A stretch of DNA of 39,422 nt from NCBI GenBank assembly GCA_036270095.1, contig DATBDE010000021.1, positions 1 through 39,422 on the forward strand. The letters are read 5' to 3'. The number at the start of each line of letters is the position of its first letter. The stretch's first letter is position 1. The notes under the pieces are model-generated. The model was not told where the DNA came from. It searched no databases and saw only the letters and a program-made list of their open reading frames with translations. The translations under genes and the position numbers were made by a program. Below, one piece after another: positions 16,234 through 26,192 of this stretch. This stretch comes from DATBDE01 sp036270095. Lineage in GTDB: Bacteria; Actinomycetota; Thermoleophilia; Solirubrobacterales; Solirubrobacteraceae.

Positions 16234-16542
16234 CTACTTGACGGTGATCGTGCCCACCATTCCGGGGTGGATGGTGCAGCGGTACGCGAACTTGCCCTTG
16301 TTGTTGAACTTGACCGAGAACGAGCCCTTGGTCTGCGTCTTGGAGTGCGTCGACCGGAAGGTCACGTTGTGGGCGACGCGGCCGCCCCACTTCCAGGTCA
16401 CGGTCCCCCCCTTGCCGACGGTCGCACCCTTGGGCGAGAAGAAGTTGTCCTTGACCGAGACGGTCGTGGCGCTGTTTGCTGGCACCACGAGCAGCACGAC
16501 GAGCGCGCCAATGGCGAGGGGTACGGCGAGCAGCTTGCGCAT
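16234..16542 (-). CDS. Exported cupredoxin (plastocyanin-like)
   Basis: 102 residues: signal peptide 1-24 (RKLLAVPLAIGALVVLLVV, cleavage near NSA-TT) and a minimal cupredoxin domain. Type I copper ligands are complete: His58 in AHNVTF, and Cys89, His92 and Met95 in CTIHPGM. It is probably a small periplasmic or cell-surface electron carrier or copper protein. A strong AGGGAGGAG ribosome site at 16547-16555 fixes ATG 16542 and excludes the 17-codon extension. Neighbours give no redox partner. Confidence 0.9.
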   Translation of the reverse strand: MRKLLAVPLAIGALVVLLVVPANSATTVSVKDNFFSPKGATVGKGGTVTWKWGGRVAHNVTFRSTHSKTQTKGSFSVKFNNKGKFAYRCTIHPGMVGTITVK

Positions 16543-16546
16543 CCGG

Positions 16547-16555
16547 CTCCTCCCT
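16547..16555 (-). promoter_or_regulatory. Strong Shine-Dalgarno site of the cupredoxin gene
   Basis: AGGGAGGAG ends 4 nt before the ATG. It is, with etfB, one of the few strong ribosome sites in the window and decides the start. Confidence 0.8.
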
Positions 16556-16614
16556 GGGGGATTCGGGGTGTGAAGGTCTACTACGCGAGGCAACGTCTCG
16601 GGGTTCGACGCTAC

Positions 16615-18276
<1,662 letters not shown>

Positions 18277-18282
18277 GGCCGG

Positions 18283-18288
18283 AGTCTA
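18283..18288 (-). promoter_or_regulatory. -10 hexamer TAGACT of icmA, leaderless
   Basis: Ends 6 nt before the ATG, the spacing expected if transcription starts at or next to the A of the start codon. No Shine-Dalgarno site. Confidence 0.55.
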
Positions 18289-18339
18289 GGGGCAGGGATC
18301 TGCGCTCAGGCCGCCGAGCGCCGAGGGCGACGGCCCGCC

Positions 18340-19458
18340 TCACCGCGCCGCGTCCCCCAAGAGCGCGCGGGCGATCACCAGGCGCTGGATCTCGCTCGTG
18401 CCCTCGTAGATCTCGGTCACCTTCGCGTCGCGGTAGTACCGCTCGGCCGGGAACTCCTTCGTGTAGCCATAGCCGCCGAGCACCTGGATCGCCTCCCCGG
18501 TGGCCCGGCGCGCCACGCCGGAGGCGAACAGCTTGGCCTGCGCGCCCTCCACCGAGTGCGGGCGCCCGTCCTCCTTCAGCCGGGCCGCGCGCCAGGTCAG
18601 CGCTCGCGCCGCCTCGACCTCGGTGTGCATGTCGGCGAGCTTCTGCTGGATCTGGCCGAACCGCCCGATCGGGCCGCCGAAGGCCCGGCGCTCGCGCGCG
18701 TAGCCGGTCGCGAGGTCGAGCGCGGCCTGCGCGATCCCGGTGGCCTGGGCCGCGATGCCGATGCGCCCGCCGTCCAGCGTCGCGAGCGCGATGCGCATGC
18801 CGCCTCCGGGCTCGCCCAGGCGCTCGGCCGGCGTGTCCTCGAAGCGCAGGTCGGCGGTCGAGGAGGAGTTGAGGCCGAGCTTGTCCTCCTCGCGCGTGGG
18901 CGCGAACCCCGACGCGCCGCGCCGCACCACCCAGGCGCTGATGCCGGCGTCCTCGCGCGCGAAGACCAGGAACGTGTGGGCGTGCGAGCCGTTGGTGATC
19001 CACTGCTTGGCGCCCGTGATGCGGCCGTTCACCGCCCGCGTGCGCAGGGCGCCGGCGTCCGAGCCCGCCTCGGCCTCGGTGAGCGCGAAGGCGGCGAGCT
19101 CGTGGCCCTGGGCCAGCGGCGGCACCAGGCGCCCGACCTGCTCGGCCGAGCCGTGGGTCAGCAGCGGCAGCGTCCCCGCGCTCGTGTGCACGGCCACGGT
19201 GACCGCGGTGCCGGCGTCGGCGCGGGCCAGCTCCTCGAGCACGAGCACGTAGCTGAGGAAGTCGGCCCCGGCGCCGCCGTGCTCGGCCGGCACGCACACG
19301 CCCATGAGCCCGAGCTCGCCCAGGGCCCCGAAGATGTCGGCCGGGAAATGGTGCTCGCGGTCCCACGTGGACGCCCGCGGCGCGATCTCCTCGTCGGCGA
19401 ACCGGCGCGCGAGCGCGCGGATCTCGCGCTGCTCGTCGCTGAGCATCTGCTCGCTCAT
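18340..19458 (-). CDS. Acyl-CoA dehydrogenase (SCAD/branched-chain type)
   Basis: 372 residues. FAD enzyme that makes the alpha-beta double bond in acyl-CoA and hands electrons to EtfAB. Motifs: AFALTEAEAGSDAGAL (FAD/substrate loop), QWITNGSHAHTFLVFA, the C-terminal QVLGGYGYTKEFPAERYYRDAK, and the catalytic base Glu352 in IYEGTSEIQ, the position used by short-chain and most acyl-CoA dehydrogenases rather than the isovaleryl type. ATG 19458 overlaps the stop of the upstream HAD gene as ATGA. The frame stays open for another 1.7 kb upstream, but that portion is an out-of-frame reading of the HAD and thiolase genes. Confidence 0.95.
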   Translation of the reverse strand: MSEQMLSDEQREIRALARRFADEEIAPRASTWDREHHFPADIFGALGELGLMGVCVPAEHGGAGADFLSYVLVLEELARADAGTAVTVAVHTSAGTLPLLTHGSAEQVGRLVPPLAQGHELAAFALTEAEAGSDAGALRTRAVNGRITGAKQWITNGSHAHTFLVFAREDAGISAWVVRRGASGFAPTREEDKLGLNSSSTADLRFEDTPAERLGEPGGGMRIALATLDGGRIGIAAQATGIAQAALDLATGYARERRAFGGPIGRFGQIQQKLADMHTEVEAARALTWRAARLKEDGRPHSVEGAQAKLFASGVARRATGEAIQVLGGYGYTKEFPAERYYRDAKVTEIYEGTSEIQRLVIARALLGDAAR

Positions 19459-20252
19459 CGGCGCACGACCGCGCGCCGCAGCCGCGCCGCGGGCGGCGGC
19501 TGGCGGCGGCGCAGCAGCGCCGCCCGCGCGCCCGTGCCCAGGGCCAGCGCCGCCACGGCGCCGCCGGCCACGAACAGGCGCCGCCGCAGGCGCTCGAAGC
19601 GCATGACCCGCCAGCCCTCCTCGTGCGCCACGCGGTTGAGCGCAGTGTCGGGGTTGACCGCGACCGGGTTGCCGACGGCGCGCAGCATCGGTAGGTCGGA
19701 CTCGGAGTCCGAGTAGGCGTAGGAGGCCTCCAGGTCGTAGCCCGCGCGCGCCGCCAGCGCCCGCATGGCCACGGCCTTGCCCTCCCGGTACGTGAAGGGC
19801 TCGATGGCGCGCCCGGTGTACTGGCCGTCGGCCTTCTCCCAGCCCGAGCCCAGGGCGCCGTCGAACAGCAGCGCGCCGGCCACGAGGTCGGCCATCTCCT
19901 GGGAGGAGGCGGTGACGATGTAGACCGGCCGTCCGGCGTCCTGGTGGTCCCAGGCCTCGCGCAGCATCTCCGGATAGACCCGCGGCAGCACCTCGGTGAG
20001 GATCCCCGGCCCCATGCGCAGGATGTCGCGCACCTCGATGCCCTGCAGCGCCTGGCCGACCTGGTCGCGCAGCTGGTCGGTGGACTGGTCGGTCGAGCCC
20101 TGGAGCCGGAAGGCGAGGTTGGCCAGCGCGCCGGAGAGGATCTCCCGGCGCGACATCAGCCCCGACCGGTGCGCCTCGCGCGCGAACGCGAAGGCCGACG
20201 AGCCGGCCATCAGGGTCCGGTCGAGATCGAAGAACGCGGCGCCGCTGCTCAC
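19455..20252 (-). CDS. HAD-IB family phosphatase with C-terminal membrane segment
   Basis: 265 residues of the SerB-like HAD subfamily IB. Motif I is FFDLDRTL (nucleophile Asp9, acid/base Asp11), motif II is TASS near 120, and motif IV is YSDSESDLPML. A helical cap lies between motifs I and II. Members commonly dephosphorylate phosphoserine or lysophospholipid-like substrates. The C-terminal LFVAGGAVAALALGTGARAALL looks like a membrane anchor, followed by an Arg-rich tail. GTG 20252 has a TACGCT hexamer 7 nt upstream, suggesting a leaderless start 24 nt after the thiolase stop. It is coupled to the acyl-CoA dehydrogenase by a 4-nt overlap; a metabolic link is not obvious. Confidence 0.88.
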   Translation of the reverse strand: MSSGAAFFDLDRTLMAGSSAFAFAREAHRSGLMSRREILSGALANLAFRLQGSTDQSTDQLRDQVGQALQGIEVRDILRMGPGILTEVLPRVYPEMLREAWDHQDAGRPVYIVTASSQEMADLVAGALLFDGALGSGWEKADGQYTGRAIEPFTYREGKAVAMRALAARAGYDLEASYAYSDSESDLPMLRAVGNPVAVNPDTALNRVAHEEGWRVMRFERLRRRLFVAGGAVAALALGTGARAALLRRRQPPPAARLRRAVVRR

Positions 20253-20259
20253 CGGGGCG

Positions 20260-20265
20260 AGCGTA
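20260..20265 (-). promoter_or_regulatory. -10 hexamer TACGCT of the HAD phosphatase gene
   Basis: TANNNT hexamer ending 7 nt before GTG 20252, located in the 24-nt gap after the thiolase stop. It suggests an internal leaderless promoter. Confidence 0.45.
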
Positions 20266-20276
20266 GCGGCGGGGCG

Positions 20277-21464
20277 TCAGCTGCCGTTGCCGAAGACCTC
20301 GAGGACGACGGCGTCGCCCTGACCGCCGCCCGAGCAGATGGCCACGACGCCCTTGCCGCCGCCGCGGCGATGCAGCTCCTGCACGAGCGCGCCGAGGATC
20401 CGGGCCCCCGAGGCGCCGATCGGGTGGCCGATGGCCACGGCGCCGCCGTTGACGTTGACCTTCTCCTCGTCGATGCCGAGCACGCGGATCGAGTTCAGCG
20501 TGACCGAGGCGAAGGCCTCGTTGATCTCCCACAGGTCGATGTCGTCGGCCGACAGACCGGCCTTCTCGAGCGCCTTCTTGGACGCCGCGGCCGGCGTGCG
20601 GGCCAGGTACGGGTACTCGTCCGCCACCTGGGCGTGGGCGATGATGCGCGCGAGCGGCTTGGCGTCGTGGGCCGAGGCCCACTCGTCGCTGGCCACGACG
20701 ACGGCGCCGGCGCCGTCGTTGACGCCCGGGCTGTTGCCGGCGGTGTGGGAGCCGTCCGGGTTGAGCGGCGGCAGCTTGGCCAGGACCTCGAGGCTGGTCT
20801 CGCGCCGCGGCGCCTCGTCGACCTCGACCACGTCCTCGCCCTTCTTGGACTTGACGGTGACCGGCACGATCTCCTCGGGCAGGCGCCCGTCGTCGGTGGC
20901 CTCGATCGCGCGCTGGTGCGAGCGCAGCGCCCAGCGATCCATGTCCGGACGGGTGAGCTCGAGCTCGGCCGCGACGTCGGAGGCCTCCTCGAACATCTGC
21001 TTGCCCGTGAACGGGTTGCGCAGGCCGTCCTGGATCATCGCGTCGATCGCCTTGGCGTCGCCCATGCGGAAGCCGAAGCGGGCCTTCGGGAGCATGTAGG
21101 GCGCGTACGACATCGACTCCATGCCGCCGCCGAGGCCGATCTCGACGTCGCCGGCGCGGATGGCCTGGTCGAGCAAGAGGGTGGAGCGCAGGCCCGAGGC
21201 GCACACCTTGTTGATCGTCTCCGACGAGACCTCCTTGGGGATCCCGCCCTTGATCTGCGCCTGGCGCGAGGGGATCTGCCCCTGGCCGGCCTGCAGCACG
21301 TGGCCCATGATCACGTGCTCCACCTGGTCCGGCTCGACGCCGGCCCGCTCGAGCGCCGCCGCGATCGCCGTGCCGCCGAGCTCGGTTGCGTCAAGCGAGG
21401 AGAGCGCCCCGCCGAGCTTGCCTACGGGCGTGCGAGCGGTGGAGAGGATCACGGTCTCGGGCAT
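20277..21464 (-). CDS. Acetyl-CoA C-acyltransferase (thiolase)
   Basis: 395 residues. Catalyses thiolytic cleavage of 3-ketoacyl-CoA, or the reverse condensation. Catalytic Cys88 is in NKVCASGLRS, His347 in AIGHPIGASGARI, and Cys377 in CSGGGQGDAVVLEV, all three classical thiolase signatures. With the acyl-CoA dehydrogenases and ETF genes it fits beta-oxidation or acetoacetyl-CoA metabolism; the sequence does not separate these. ATG 21464 is the canonical MPETVILSTARTPVG start. It diverges from pepA across 28 bp. Confidence 0.95.
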   Translation of the reverse strand: MPETVILSTARTPVGKLGGALSSLDATELGGTAIAAALERAGVEPDQVEHVIMGHVLQAGQGQIPSRQAQIKGGIPKEVSSETINKVCASGLRSTLLLDQAIRAGDVEIGLGGGMESMSYAPYMLPKARFGFRMGDAKAIDAMIQDGLRNPFTGKQMFEEASDVAAELELTRPDMDRWALRSHQRAIEATDDGRLPEEIVPVTVKSKKGEDVVEVDEAPRRETSLEVLAKLPPLNPDGSHTAGNSPGVNDGAGAVVVASDEWASAHDAKPLARIIAHAQVADEYPYLARTPAAASKKALEKAGLSADDIDLWEINEAFASVTLNSIRVLGIDEEKVNVNGGAVAIGHPIGASGARILGALVQELHRRGGGKGVVAICSGGGQGDAVVLEVFGNGS

Positions 21465-21492
21465 GGCGGGGAACTGTAGTGTCCGCAGCTTC
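21465..21492. promoter_or_regulatory. Bidirectional promoter, thiolase / pepA
   Basis: Exactly 28 bp separate the start codons. Minus hexamer TACAGT (21473-21478) ends 8 nt from the thiolase ATG; plus hexamer TAGTGT (21477-21482) ends 10 nt from the pepA GTG. Both share the TA at 21477-21478. There is no Shine-Dalgarno site on either side. Confidence 0.55.
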
Positions 21493-22938
21493 GTGGACAT
21501 CCAGTCGACTACCCGCAATCCGCCCGACACAGACGCCGACTGTGTCGTCGTCGGGGTCTTCGAGGGCGAGGCCGTCGCCCACGACACCCCGGGCGGCGAG
21601 CTCCAGACCCTGCTGGAGAGCGGCGAGGCGCGCCGCGACTTCCGCAAGCTGGCGGTCACCCACGCCGACGGCAAGCGCTGGGTGCTCATCGGCCTGGGCA
21701 AGCGCGACGAGTTCGACCCCGAGCGCGCCCGGGTCGCGGCGGCGGTCGCCTACGGCCGCGCCGGCGAGCTCGGCGCGAAGACCCTGTGCTGGGAGGTCCC
21801 CCACCACGTCGGCGAGGAGGTCGTGGCCGGCCTGGTCGAGGGCACGCTGCTGCGCGACTACCGCTTCGAGCGCTTCAAGTCCGGCCCCCTGGACGAGAAC
21901 CGCCGCATCGGCGCCCTGCTCGTCTCCGCCCACCACGACGTCGCCGAGCCGGTGAGGCGCGCCGTCGTCGTGGCCAACGCCCAGAACGACGCCCGCGACC
22001 TGCAGAACACGCCCGCCAACGCCATGACGCCGACCGCGCTGGCCGACGTCGCCCGCGGCCTGGCCGACGAGCTCGACGGGCTCACGGTCGACGTCGAGGG
22101 CCGCGAGGGCATCGTGGCCCGCGGCATGGGCGCGTTTGCCGCCGTGGCCCAGGGCAGCCACGAGGACCCGCAGCTGATCGTCCTGCGCTACGAGCCGGTC
22201 GGGCTTTCCGGCCCGCGGCTGGGGTTCGTGGGCAAGGCGGTGACCTTCGACACCGGCGGCATCTCGATCAAGCCCGCGGCCAAGATGGCGGAGATGAAGT
22301 TCGACATGTCGGGCGGCGCCGCTGTGGTCGAGGCGGTCGCGGCCATCGCCCGGCTCGGGCTCCCGGTGCGGGTGCTCGGCGTGGTCGGCGCCACCGAGAA
22401 CATGCCCTCGGGCCACGCGGTCAAGCCCGGCGACATCGTCACGGCCATGAACGGCACCACGATCGAGGTCAACAACACCGACGCCGAGGGCCGCATGGTG
22501 CTCGCCGACTGCCTGGCCCACGCGGTGGCCGAGGGCGCCGAGCGCCTGGTCGACCTGGCCACGCTGACCGGCGCCGTGATCGTTGCGCTGGGCTCGGTCA
22601 ACGCCGGCCTGATGGGCGACGACGACGGCTGGTGCACAGAGGTCGAGCGGGCCGCGCGGGCGGTGGGCGAGCCGGCGTGGCGGCTGCCGCTGAGCCAGGA
22701 GTACGCCGACATGATCAACGGCCGCTACGGAGACATCGTCAACTCGACGGCCAAGCGCGAGGCGATGTCGATCACCGCCGGCGAGTTCCTGCATCGCTTC
22801 ACCGGCGACGTGCCCTGGGTCCACCTCGACATCGCCGGCGTGTCCTGGGACCGCGGCAAGCCCTACGCCGCCAAGGGTGGCTCCGGCTGGGGCGTGCGCA
22901 CGCTGGTCGAGCTGGCCCGGCGCGCCGGGCGCAGCTAG
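21493..22938 (+). CDS. pepA: Leucyl aminopeptidase (M17)
   Basis: 481 residues from GTG 21493. Cytosolic two-metal aminopeptidase that removes N-terminal residues from peptides, a hexamer in known members. The M17 metal and catalytic segments are intact: GKAVTFDTGGISIKPA with KMAEMKFDMSGG, and the signature NNTDAEGRMVLADCL. The N-terminal domain (about 1-160) is the usual variable macro-like domain. GTG 21493 is preferred to ATG 21463 because the earlier start would put the -10 hexamer inside the coding region, and VDIQSTTRNPPDTDAD matches the family start. Downstream 82 bp precede the second acyl-CoA dehydrogenase. Confidence 0.95.
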   Translation: MDIQSTTRNPPDTDADCVVVGVFEGEAVAHDTPGGELQTLLESGEARRDFRKLAVTHADGKRWVLIGLGKRDEFDPERARVAAAVAYGRAGELGAKTLCWEVPHHVGEEVVAGLVEGTLLRDYRFERFKSGPLDENRRIGALLVSAHHDVAEPVRRAVVVANAQNDARDLQNTPANAMTPTALADVARGLADELDGLTVDVEGREGIVARGMGAFAAVAQGSHEDPQLIVLRYEPVGLSGPRLGFVGKAVTFDTGGISIKPAAKMAEMKFDMSGGAAVVEAVAAIARLGLPVRVLGVVGATENMPSGHAVKPGDIVTAMNGTTIEVNNTDAEGRMVLADCLAHAVAEGAERLVDLATLTGAVIVALGSVNAGLMGDDDGWCTEVERAARAVGEPAWRLPLSQEYADMINGRYGDIVNSTAKREAMSITAGEFLHRFTGDVPWVHLDIAGVSWDRGKPYAAKGGSGWGVRTLVELARRAGRS

Positions 22939-23007
22939 CGGCTAAGAAGGCCGGTGGAGCCGTTTGCGCGTGCGTGCCTGAGCGGCGAACGCCACCAGGG
23001 CCGTCGC

Positions 23008-23013
23008 GATAAT
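23008..23013 (+). promoter_or_regulatory. -10 hexamer GATAAT of the second acyl-CoA dehydrogenase
   Basis: Five of six match to TATAAT, ending 7 nt before the ATG, so the mRNA would start almost at the ATG. No Shine-Dalgarno site. Confidence 0.5.
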
Positions 23014-23020
23014 CAGCGCC

Positions 23021-24154
23021 ATGGACTTCGACCTCTCCGACGACCACCAGCTCATCCGTAGCACCGTGCGGGAGTTCGCCGAGGGCGAGATCGCGCCCGT
23101 CGCCGAGGAGCTCGACCGCGAGAAGCGGTTTCCGTACGCCATCGTGCGCCAACTCGGCGACCTGAACCTCATGGGCCTCCCCTTCCCGGAGCGCTACGGG
23201 GGTGCCGGCGGCGACACGCTCGCCTACGCGTTGGCGGTCGAGGAGCTGACGCGCGTGGATTCGTCGGTTGGGATAACGATGTGCGCGCACACCTCCCTGG
23301 GGACGCAGCCGATCTTCCTGTTCGGCTCGGAGGAGCAGAAGCAGCGGCTGCTTCCCGACTTGACTGCCGGGCGCAAGCTCGCGGCTTTCGGGCTGACCGA
23401 GCCCGAGGCGGGTTCGGACGCCGGCAACACCCGCACCCGCGCCCGCCAGGACGACGGCGAGTGGATCATCGACGGGGCCAAGCAGTTCATCACCAACGCC
23501 GGCACCGACATCTCCGGCCACGTGTCCATTACCGCACGCACCGGCGAGGACGAGATCTCGAACTTCATCGTCAAGAACGGCACCCCCGGCTACGAGCCCG
23601 GCCCGGCCTACCGGAAGATGGGCTGGAACGCATCGGACACCCGGCCGCTGACGTTCACGGAGTGTCGTGTCCCCGCCGACAACCTGCTCGGGCCGCGCGG
23701 CGCCGGGTTCCGCCAGTTCCTCACGATCCTCGACATTGGGCGCATCGGCGTGGCCGCGATGGGCGTGGGCCTGGCCCAGGGCGCGTTCGAGCAGGCACTG
23801 GCCTACGCGAAGGAGCGGAAGGCCTTCGGGCAGTCGATCGCGAAGTTCCAGGCCATTCAGATCAAGCTCGCCGACCTGGCCACCGAGATCGAGGCCGCCC
23901 GCCTCTTGACCTACAAGGCGGCGCGGCTCAAGGACGCGGGCCGGAACTTCCGCCTCACCGCGGCGCAGGCCAAGCTGAAGACCGGCCGCCTCGCCGTGCG
24001 CGCCACCGAGGAGGCGGTCCAGATCCACGGCGGCTACGGCTACATCGAGGAGTACCCGGTGTGCCGCTTCTACCGCGACGCGAAGATCCTCACCATCGGC
24101 GAAGGCACCGACGAGGTGATGCAAATGGTCATCGCCCGCGCCCTGGGGGCCTGA
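23021..24154 (+). CDS. Acyl-CoA dehydrogenase (second copy)
   Basis: 377 residues, same fold and reaction as the enzyme at 18340-19458 but clearly diverged. Motifs: AFGLTEPEAGSDAGNTRT, QFITNAGTDISGHVSI, QIHGGYGYIEEYPVCRFYRDAK and the catalytic Glu361 in TIGEGTDEV. The Gly before Glu instead of Tyr is seen in some branched or short-chain acyl-CoA dehydrogenases. Substrate is undetermined. It has its own leaderless-type promoter and is followed after 4 nt by a membrane glycosyltransferase-like gene, probably on the same mRNA. Confidence 0.95.
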   Translation: MDFDLSDDHQLIRSTVREFAEGEIAPVAEELDREKRFPYAIVRQLGDLNLMGLPFPERYGGAGGDTLAYALAVEELTRVDSSVGITMCAHTSLGTQPIFLFGSEEQKQRLLPDLTAGRKLAAFGLTEPEAGSDAGNTRTRARQDDGEWIIDGAKQFITNAGTDISGHVSITARTGEDEISNFIVKNGTPGYEPGPAYRKMGWNASDTRPLTFTECRVPADNLLGPRGAGFRQFLTILDIGRIGVAAMGVGLAQGAFEQALAYAKERKAFGQSIAKFQAIQIKLADLATEIEAARLLTYKAARLKDAGRNFRLTAAQAKLKTGRLAVRATEEAVQIHGGYGYIEEYPVCRFYRDAKILTIGEGTDEVMQMVIARALGA

Positions 24155-24158
24155 GCGT

Positions 24159-25544
24159 CTGAAGCGGTATCTCGCGGTCTGGGTCCTGCTCTTCGCGGCC
24201 TACGCCGCGACGCTCGGCCTCCACGCGTTCGACAGCGCCCGCTTCGGCGGCGACGAGCCGCACTACCTGCTCACCGCGCGCTCGATCGTGGAGGACGGCG
24301 ACGTCGATCTGGCCAACCAGTACGCGCAGCGCCAGTATGCCGAGTTCTATCCCTACCGGCTCGACCCCCACGGCCACCGCACCAACGGGCGCCTGGACGA
24401 GCCCCAGGGCGCCGGCTTCGCGCTGCTCATCGCGCCGTTCTACGCCGCCTTCGGGCCCACCGGCGTGCAGCTCGAGCTGGCCGCGCTGGCCGCGCTCGGG
24501 TTCGTGCTCGCGATCGCTCTGGCGCGACGGCTGGTGCCCGAGCCCTGGGCCACGGCGGGGCCGCTCGTGTGCGCGCTGTCGCCGCCGGCGCTGGCCTACA
24601 GCACCGCGATCGAGCCGCCGCTGGTCGCGGGCACGGTGCTGGCCGGCGCCGCCGTGCTCGGGCTGCGGGCGCGGGCGCATCCGAAGCTGCTGCCGGCCCT
24701 GGGCTGCGGGCTGCTGCTCGCGCTGCTGCCCTGGTTGGGCACGCAGTACCTGGTGGCGGCGCTTCCGATCGCGGTGGCGCTGGCCTGGTGGATGGGGCGC
24801 CAGCACCGGGGCTGGTTCGCGCTCGTGGGGCTGGAGCTCGTGCTGGCCTCGCTGGTGGCGTTCGCGACCGCCAACGAGCGCCTGTACGGGGAGCTGATCC
24901 CCGAGGGGGCGGGCGCGCCGCTGACCGGCGCGTCCAACGCCGGCGACTACCTGGACCGCGCCTACCGGCTGGTGGCGCTGTGGATCGACCGCGACTACGG
25001 CTTGCTGCGCTGGGCGCCGATCCTGGCGCTGGCCTTCGTGGCCGTGTGGCTGCTGTGGCGCTCGCGGCGCGATCACGTCGCGCGGGTGGTGACCGATCAG
25101 CGCGACGTCGAGGCCGCGTCGCTGCTGCTCGTGCTCGTGGGCGCGGCCCAGGTGATCGTGGCCTTCGTGGCCCCGACCATGTTCGGCTTCTGGTTCCCGG
25201 GCTACTACCTGGTGCCGGCGCTGCCGTGCGCGGCGGCGCTGGTGAGCTGGGCGCTGCGTCACGTGCCGCGCTGGGTCTCGGCGGTGCTGGGGGCGCTCAC
25301 GCTCGTGGGCAGCGTGTGGCTCTACGTGGCCCTCCGGGTGGGCGACGTGGCCTGGGTGCCGCCGACCTCGCGGGCGCCGTGGGGGCCGCTCGAGGTCGCG
25401 TTCCCGACGTACGGCACGTCGTCGCCCTACGCCACCGTGGTCACCGTCCTCGTGGTGCTCGGCCTGCTCGCGCTGGTCGTCAACGAGTGGCGCCGGCAGC
25501 GGGCCCTGCAGGGCATGGCCCAGCGCGCCTTCCGCGGCGCCTGA
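24159..25544 (+). CDS. Polytopic membrane protein, GT39/ArnT-like glycosyltransferase, probable CTG start
   Basis: About 461 residues with roughly 9-10 hydrophobic helices. The first luminal loop holds GGDEPHYLLTARSIVEDGDVD, matching the conserved acidic DEPxY motif of GT-C polyprenyl-phosphate-sugar glycosyltransferases. This motif and the first helix lie upstream of the first in-frame canonical start (GTG 24288). No ATG, GTG or TTG is in frame between the preceding stop (24152-24154) and that motif. CTG 24159, 4 nt after the stop and 9 nt after a GGGGG run, is the only near-canonical start that keeps the first helix (KRYLAVWVLLFAAYAATLGL). Sugar and acceptor unknown. Converges on the hydratase-family gene with 3 nt between stops. 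Confidence 0.75.
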   Translation: MKRYLAVWVLLFAAYAATLGLHAFDSARFGGDEPHYLLTARSIVEDGDVDLANQYAQRQYAEFYPYRLDPHGHRTNGRLDEPQGAGFALLIAPFYAAFGPTGVQLELAALAALGFVLAIALARRLVPEPWATAGPLVCALSPPALAYSTAIEPPLVAGTVLAGAAVLGLRARAHPKLLPALGCGLLLALLPWLGTQYLVAALPIAVALAWWMGRQHRGWFALVGLELVLASLVAFATANERLYGELIPEGAGAPLTGASNAGDYLDRAYRLVALWIDRDYGLLRWAPILALAFVAVWLLWRSRRDHVARVVTDQRDVEAASLLLVLVGAAQVIVAFVAPTMFGFWFPGYYLVPALPCAAALVSWALRHVPRWVSAVLGALTLVGSVWLYVALRVGDVAWVPPTSRAPWGPLEVAFPTYGTSSPYATVVTVLVVLGLLALVVNEWRRQRALQGMAQRAFRGA

Positions 25545-25547
25545 GCC

Positions 25548-26192
25548 TCAGCGGAAGCGCAGGGCGACCGCGCCCAACGGGCCCATGTCCAGCGCCACCG
25601 CGCTCACCCGCTCGGCGAACAGGATCGGCGTCAGCGCGCCGGCGATGATGCGGTCGCCGGGCTCCAGCATCTCCCCCATCTCCTCCAGCCGGCCGGCCAC
25701 GAGCGCGACCACCTCGGCCGGGTCGCCGACCGCATCGGCCAGCTCGAGCTCGGCCTCGGGCTCGCCGTCGCACGCGATGCGGGCGGTGATGCCGGGCAGG
25801 GCCCGCGGCTCGGACTGCGGGCCGAAGACCACGCCGCGGTGGAAGATGTTGTCGGCCAGGATCGCCGCGAGGTCGTCGAAGGACTTGTCGACGTCGACGA
25901 TCTCGATCGCCGGCGCCAGACCGGCGACGCTGCCGCCCTCGCCCACGGTGATCGCGAGCTCGGGCTCGGCGCCGATCTTCGTCGTCCCGGCGGTGACGAA
26001 CTCCGCCGGCGCAGCGAGCGTCGTGCCCGAGCCCAGCCAGCCGATCACCGGGCGGTCGATCTCCAGCGCCTCCATCACCGGCGGCGCGTTGAGCCCCACC
26101 TTCCAGCCCACGCGCTCGACGTCGGCCAGGCCCATGGCGGAGCGCCAGCCGGCGAGCTGGATGCGCATGCCGCTCTCGATTCGTTCGTCCAT
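25548..26192 (-). CDS. Fumarylacetoacetase/2-keto-4-pentenoate hydratase family protein
   Basis: 214 residues. The family includes MhpD-type hydratases and related decarboxylases of meta-cleavage pathways, all metal dependent. Visible features are GWKVGLNAPPVMEALEIDRPVIGWL (N-terminal conserved block, about 29-53), AEPELAITV with the acidic metal ligands, and PAIEIVDVDKSFDDLAAILADN. The short size matches the hydratase subgroup (about 220-260). ATG 26192 overlaps the meaB stop by one base (TGATG), so it is co-transcribed with meaB. Which ketoacid it acts on cannot be said. Confidence 0.82.
   Translation of the reverse strand: MDERIESGMRIQLAGWRSAMGLADVERVGWKVGLNAPPVMEALEIDRPVIGWLGSGTTLAAPAEFVTAGTTKIGAEPELAITVGEGGSVAGLAPAIEIVDVDKSFDDLAAILADNIFHRGVVFGPQSEPRALPGITARIACDGEPEAELELADAVGDPAEVVALVAGRLEEMGEMLEPGDRIIAGALTPILFAERVSAVALDMGPLGAVALRFR

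Noticed and set aside
19459..21204. Apparent 580-residue N-terminal extension of the acyl-CoA dehydrogenase
   Set aside because: It is an out-of-frame reading of the HAD and thiolase genes; the real start is ATG 19458 coupled to the HAD stop.
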